DNA from: Paenibacillus amylolyticus
GTDB lineage: Bacteria; Bacillota; Bacilli; Paenibacillales; Paenibacillaceae
Direction of reading: 5' to 3'
Assembly: GCF_001570725.1 (NCBI RefSeq)
Contig: NZ_BCNV01000011.1
Location: 186,001 to 250,000, forward strand
DNA length: 64,000 nucleotides
Shown in pieces: positions 60,487-64,000 of this stretch. The notes under the pieces were generated by a model that worked only from the letters and a program-made list of their open reading frames with translations, was not told where the DNA came from and ran no database searches. A program made the position numbers and the translations under genes. Within the stretch, counting starts at the first letter, position 1. Each line of letters begins with the position of its first letter.

Positions 60487-60606
60487 ATTATCTATTACCT
60501 CCTCGTTTTTTTGATTACCTCTTTTATGAGTACTGCCCCTATATTTTACCATAAGGTTGATCAGTCCCTTTTTAAATTTTTATTGACCTATCGTTCCCCA
60601 CAAACG

Positions 60607-60644
60607 AAAAACTGCCCTGCCCACCTCATTGGCGGACAGGGCAA
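60607..60644 (-). terminator. Terminator of the RarD-like gene
   Basis: On the minus strand: TTGCCCTGTCCGCC AATGA GGTGGGCAGGGCAG followed by TTTTTCG, 36 nt past the stop codon. Confidence 0.85.
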
Positions 60645-60680
60645 TTATGGCGATATCAGAATGGCTCATGACTCTTCTGT

Positions 60681-61559
60681 TCAGCTTACCTTAGCAAGTC
60701 TCGTAGCGCGCATCGATGCAGCAGCGTATACGATCAGCGCTGTCCAGATGAGTGCGAAACCGACGAGCAGAACTGGCGAGACCGTTTCCTTGAACACGAA
60801 CACGCTCAGGATCAGCATGATCGTCGGTCCGATATATTGTACGAAGCCGAGTGTGGACAACGACATCCGGGCGGCTGCCCGTGCAAAGAAAAGCAGCGGC
60901 AGCGCCGTCACCACGCCGGAAAGCAGCAGTTCGAAGAACATCGGCGCAGGCAGTGTCCATGCCGTTGCTTTTCCCACAATGGCCAAGTAGATCCAGTAGC
61001 CGAGTGCGACGGGCAGAACTACAGCTGTCTCCGAAAATAAGCCCACAGAAGCGTCTTGCTTAATCTTCTTCTTCGCCAGACCGTACAAACCAAATGACAC
61101 GGCCAGCGAGATCGCAACCCATGGGAAACGTCCGTAGTCGATGGCAATGATGAGCACCGCGACACCAGCAATGGCAATCGCGAGCCATTGGCCACGGTTT
61201 GGCTTTTCATGAAGGAAGACAACCGCCAGTAACACGTTCAGCAACGGGTTCAAATAATAGCCCAGACTTGTCTCAACGACATGACCATTGTTTACTGCCC
61301 AGATGAAGATCAGCCAATTAATAGCAATAAGCAGCCCACTCGCGGTGAGGGACAGCAAGGTCGAACGACTGGTCAGAATGCGCTTCATGTCACCCCAACG
61401 ACGTTGGACGGCAACGAAAATCCCCATAAAAACAAATGACCAGACAACCCGGTGCGATAAAATCTCGCCTGCCGGTACATTTTCAAACAACTTCCAATAC
61501 AGCGGGAGAACCCCCCACATGATATACGCTATGATCGCGTTGATTAATCCACTGTTCAT
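60681..61559 (-). CDS. rarD: EamA-family transporter, RarD type
   Basis: 292 residues with ten hydrophobic segments. The opening IIAYIMWGVLPLYWKLFENVP and the conserved SHRVVWSF, AINWLIFIWAVNNGHVVETSLGYYLNPLL (given in part) and GFVQYIGPT are hallmarks of RarD. By family it is an exporter or permease of the drug/metabolite superfamily; the substrate is unknown (chloramphenicol sensitivity is linked to RarD in some bacteria). ATG at 61559 with GAGGGG upstream. It has its own terminator. Confidence 0.9.
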   Translation of the reverse strand: MNSGLINAIIAYIMWGVLPLYWKLFENVPAGEILSHRVVWSFVFMGIFVAVQRRWGDMKRILTSRSTLLSLTASGLLIAINWLIFIWAVNNGHVVETSLGYYLNPLLNVLLAVVFLHEKPNRGQWLAIAIAGVAVLIIAIDYGRFPWVAISLAVSFGLYGLAKKKIKQDASVGLFSETAVVLPVALGYWIYLAIVGKATAWTLPAPMFFELLLSGVVTALPLLFFARAAARMSLSTLGFVQYIGPTIMLILSVFVFKETVSPVLLVGFALIWTALIVYAAASMRATRLAKVS

Positions 61560-61652
61560 AACTATTTCCCCTCTTACCCCTGTGATGTCTCAACGGATTA
61601 TACGCCTCGATCCTCATTTAAGTAAAGGGGTAATAGGTCATGCGCAGCGAGA

Positions 61653-62231
61653 TTATACTTTGCGCTTTTTCTTTCTTACTCTCATAAAGAAGACAAAGAT
61701 CGCCGCAAATACGACTACACCTACGATATACAAATCAATATCCTGCTCAAACATAAACCACATTTTGTGTTCTACGTTCACTTGTTGTTTGGGTGGATAT
61801 CCTTCCCCGAATATTTCAGTTGCTTGATTAATATTGTTCATTTCGATAGTCAAACTGCACGGACTACTACTTAATTCGCCATCCGCTTCGCTAAAGTATA
61901 TTAAATATTTATTGCCTTCCTTGAAATCAAACCCCCAAGTGTAATTCGTTGCGATAATGAGTTGAGAGTCAACTTCCGTATTCCAACTGCTCTCAGCTTC
62001 CACTAAAATATATCTAATTTTCTCTTTGGTCCCCGTAAACCCCTCTTGCTTTAAGTCGACCTTTACTTGCTTTACTTCACCATAAACAGCTCCATCATAT
62101 ATTTCTAACTGTTCTTGGGGACTTCCCAATTCTACACATGACAAAGCGTTAACATCTTGTGCATTTGAGATAAAGAAAACGGTGGATATAAAACATATTA
62201 ACGTGAATATACGAAACTTCAGCTTTTCCAC
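61653..62231 (-). CDS. Secreted, C-terminally anchored NTR/TIMP-like protein
   Basis: 192 residues. Signal peptide with core FTLICFISTVFFIS, likely cleaved after VNA, exposing an N-terminal LSC. The body (ELGSPQEQLEIYDGAVYGEV, GNKYLIYFSEADGELSSSPC) resembles the NTR/TIMP-like fold of Bacillus surface proteins. A C-terminal membrane helix (YIVGVVVFAAIFVFF) ends in the basic tail RVRKKKRKV, so it is held at the outer face. The GTG at 62231 has only a weak purine-rich site; the start is uncertain. It is AT-rich. Function unknown. Confidence 0.6.
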   Translation of the reverse strand: MEKLKFRIFTLICFISTVFFISNAQDVNALSCVELGSPQEQLEIYDGAVYGEVKQVKVDLKQEGFTGTKEKIRYILVEAESSWNTEVDSQLIIATNYTWGFDFKEGNKYLIYFSEADGELSSSPCSLTIEMNNINQATEIFGEGYPPKQQVNVEHKMWFMFEQDIDLYIVGVVVFAAIFVFFMRVRKKKRKV

Positions 62232-62377
62232 CTTCTTTTCATAACGTTAATTCGTACATCTTTATTGACCTGTTTAACAGGAAAAATGTTGCATTTTCTC
62301 TGAACCTTAGGTGAATGAATGCGTTTGTTTATTTAGCGACTTTCTATTTGGGCTATCATTATGTATTCAATAACACA

Positions 62378-62413
62378 AAAACGAACGCCAATCTGTTAAG
62401 ATCAGCGTCCGTT
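62378..62413 (-). terminator. Terminator of the NmrA-like oxidoreductase gene
   Basis: On the minus strand: AACGGACGC...GCGTTCGTT followed by TTTTGTG, just after the stop codon. Confidence 0.7.
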
Positions 62414-62439
62414 ATGTTCCATATTATCATTTAAAAGTA

Positions 62440-63084
62440 TTACTTCGCTTCGCCTACAACGGTAAAGCGCTCGTTTTTGTGTTGTGGGTTTTCAATCTCA
62501 TCAACCAAAGCAATCGCATAGTCTGCATAGCTGATGTAGCTGTTGCCTTCACTGTTCACGAGAATAACATCGTTGCCTGCTTGATATTTGCCAGTGCGTA
62601 CACCTTCTGGATTAAAGAATCCAGCCGGGCTCAGGAATGTCCATTGAATACCTGAAGATGCTTGTAGATCCTGCAAGTTTTGGCCTTGGTTCGTTGCAGT
62701 TGCTTTGTAAGCATCAGGGAAGCCTGGAGATTCAAAGACACGCATTGTTTTGGACTCGTCTGTGAACAGGCTTCCTGCTCCACCCACCACGATCAGACGA
62801 GTGTTTGGTGCATCTTTCAGGATGTTGATCAACGCTTGTCCTACTTCCACATGCAGGTTTTCTTTACCCGCTGGAGCACCAAATGCATTTACAACTACAT
62901 CAAACGCTTTAAGATCTTCAGCTGTAAGGTCGAATACATCTTTCTCCAGCGTATTCAGACTTTTATCTTCCAATTTGGATGCATTACGAACGATCGCCGT
63001 TACTTTATGCCCTCTGTCTGCTGCTTCTTTCAAAATTACACTTCCTGCTTTGCCTGTTGCACCAATGATTGCAATGTTCATCAT
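62440..63084 (-). CDS. NAD(P)-binding oxidoreductase, NmrA/SDR-like (YwnB type)
   Basis: 214 residues. The atypical SDR Rossmann motif is NIAIIGATGKAGSVIL; VVNAFGAP and LIVVGGAGSLFTD follow. Catalytic Tyr/Lys of classical SDRs are not evident, as in NmrA-like proteins. Such genes are often controlled by redox-sensing HxlR/MarR regulators, and the promoter has a suitable palindrome. ATG at 63084 with AAAGGAGAG 6 nt upstream; a second ATG follows directly. Substrate unknown. Confidence 0.88.
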   Translation of the reverse strand: MMNIAIIGATGKAGSVILKEAADRGHKVTAIVRNASKLEDKSLNTLEKDVFDLTAEDLKAFDVVVNAFGAPAGKENLHVEVGQALINILKDAPNTRLIVVGGAGSLFTDESKTMRVFESPGFPDAYKATATNQGQNLQDLQASSGIQWTFLSPAGFFNPEGVRTGKYQAGNDVILVNSEGNSYISYADYAIALVDEIENPQHKNERFTVVGEAK

Positions 63085-63131
63085 GATCTCTCCTTTAAAT
63101 TATCGATATTGTTTATGTTTGAACTTTATAA

Positions 63132-63164
63132 TGTAACTATAATAGTTACAACTAAGTTTGTCAA
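63132..63164 (-). promoter_or_regulatory. Promoter with overlapping palindromic operator
   Basis: On the minus strand: -35 TTGACA (63159-63164), 17-bp spacer, -10 TATAGT (63136-63141). The inverted repeat TGTAACTA-TAA-TAGTTACA (63132-63150) covers the -10 and part of the spacer. It resembles the spaced operators of HxlR/MarR-type redox repressors. Confidence 0.75.
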
Positions 63165-63261
63165 CTAGTACTCGCCATCTCTCTTTACCTCTCCTAGAAA
63201 GATTGTGCATTTGGGATGGGCTTTATTCTGACAAGGTCGCTCATCCCATCTATAAATAAGT

Positions 63262-63297
63262 AAAGCCCTGTTCACTTATTAGCTGAACAAGGCTCCC
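63262..63297 (-). terminator. Terminator of the CBM-containing gene
   Basis: On the minus strand: GAGCCTTGTTCA GCTAATAAG TGAACAGGGCTTTACTTATTT, about 60 nt after the stop codon. Confidence 0.8.
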
Positions 63298-63355
63298 CAA
63301 ACTACGACTATGAATCCTGGCATCGTGAAGTCTATATCGATGTGTGATGAATACC

Positions 63356-64000
63356 TTATGCGCTCAGGCGTCCCCAACTTAACAGTGATGCATTCTTAAA
63401 TTGAATGGAATGAAATGCTGTCGGGCTCTCGATGACATCCGTACTGGTTGCATTTCCCGGTGCTCCAGAAGTTATTACACCTGCATTGTATGTGCTCACG
63501 CCCAAAGGGAAGATGTAATTTCGTCCTCCGTTGTTGTCCCACGTGCCGCTGCGATTGTTAAATACCGCTTCCAGCCCCGTAGCTGTACCCACATCAATGG
63601 TTATCTTGTTATACCCTGCTAGCTCGGAGGATGGAATGGCAACTCCTGGTGGCGTCGTCCATGTGCCGCCTGTCGGGCGGTAATGGATATTAGGTTGAGC
63701 ATAACCTTGCTTGTAGTAGATGGTTACACTATTGCTTATCGGTGCAGCATCGGTTGTTACACTCAGTTCGGCACTTGCAGCCGATTTGTTTTGTGCCGCA
63801 TCATAGGCAGTGATTTTGTAAACATAGCTCGTTGATGCCTTTAGGCCGGTATCCGTAAATGCAGGCGCAGTACTCGTTCCGATTTTAACACCGTCACGAT
63901 ATATTTCGTATCCGACAACGCCTACACCATCCGTCGACGGAGTCCAAGCCAGCGCTACACGATCAGCCGACTTGGAGGTAACTGTCAGACTTGTTGGCAC
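63356..64000 (-). CDS. C-terminal part of a secreted carbohydrate-active protein (FnIII + CBM25-like)
   Basis: 215 codons; the gene enters from the right edge. First a fibronectin type III domain (VALAWTPSTDGVGVVGYEIY ... YKITAYDAAQNKSAASAELSV), then a CBM25-like starch-binding module (VTIYYKQGYAQPNIHYRP, GTWTTPPGVAIPSSE, EAVFNNRSGTWDNNGGRNY). Such tails are found in amylases and related enzymes, so a starch-active hydrolase is likely but the catalytic part is not visible. A terminator follows the stop. Confidence 0.8.
   Translation of the reverse strand: MPTSLTVTSKSADRVALAWTPSTDGVGVVGYEIYRDGVKIGTSTAPAFTDTGLKASTSYVYKITAYDAAQNKSAASAELSVTTDAAPISNSVTIYYKQGYAQPNIHYRPTGGTWTTPPGVAIPSSELAGYNKITIDVGTATGLEAVFNNRSGTWDNNGGRNYIFPLGVSTYNAGVITSGAPGNATSTDVIESPTAFHSIQFKNASLLSWGRLSA

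Noticed and set aside
1..64000. CRISPR arrays, tRNA, rRNA or prophage genes
   Set aside because: No regularly spaced repeats, tRNA cloverleaf with conserved T-loop, rRNA signature or phage structural genes were seen. The family A copies are too far apart and too long to be CRISPR.

Overview
The window looks like a chromosomal segment of a Paenibacillus-type, spore-forming, low-GC Gram-positive bacterium. Evidence: strong AGGAGG-like ribosome sites, frequent TTG/GTG starts, a sporulation checkpoint gene (sda), a spore-coat ATP-grasp gene, LplABC/YesMN-style sugar uptake and sensing, and the Bacillales-like order trxA-uvrC-...-sdhCAB. No rRNA, tRNA, CRISPR array, prophage or intact transposase was seen.

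Layout. 1-6.3 kb: partial SDR oxidoreductase, cheX, a LysR regulator, a PHP phosphatase, a GNAT acetyltransferase and two metallophosphoesterases. 6.3-11.3 kb: sdhCAB (minus strand) with a divergent LysR gene. 11.3-18.7 kb: ktrA/ktrB potassium uptake, a CPBP membrane protease, uvrC, trxA and a 51-residue membrane peptide. 18.8-46.5 kb: the primosome genes dnaI and dnaB, normally adjacent in Bacillales, lie 25 kb apart with a carbohydrate locus between them. 46.9-53.3 kb: YuiB-like protein, hemQ, NDH-2, a YumC-like reductase, a zinc-ribbon protein, sda and a YheC/YheD protein. 53.5-57.4 kb: ppx and ppk, convergent and overlapping. 57.6-64 kb: a candidate structured RNA, a GH53 galactanase, small membrane or secreted proteins, a RarD-type transporter, an NmrA-like oxidoreductase and the C-terminal end of a CBM25-like protein.

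The carbohydrate locus (20.0-43.5 kb) reads as a high-mannose N-glycan scavenging system. A secreted GH85 endo-beta-N-acetylglucosaminidase would release the glycan, an LplABC-type importer under a YesMN-type two-component system would take it up, and intracellular GH38 (two), GH125, GH3 and a large clan GH-A enzyme would trim it. Three cre-like sites suggest shared catabolite repression. A 54-bp remnant of a second GH85 3' end lies 1.2 kb downstream of the intact gene, with an AT-rich MORN-repeat gene in between.

The most unusual signal is a dispersed intergenic hairpin element (family A): eight copies in 64 kb, about 140-270 bp each. All eight share the core ATCGCTGTTATCCCC, internal hairpins and a closing outer stem. 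The outer-stem sequence differs between copies but stays complementary and keeps a one-base bulge at the same place. Five copies lie 42-58 nt upstream of a start codon in the same orientation, one of them between sdhA and sdhB. A second family (B) has one full copy and one internally deleted 42-bp copy, the latter at the dnaI edge of the carbohydrate locus.
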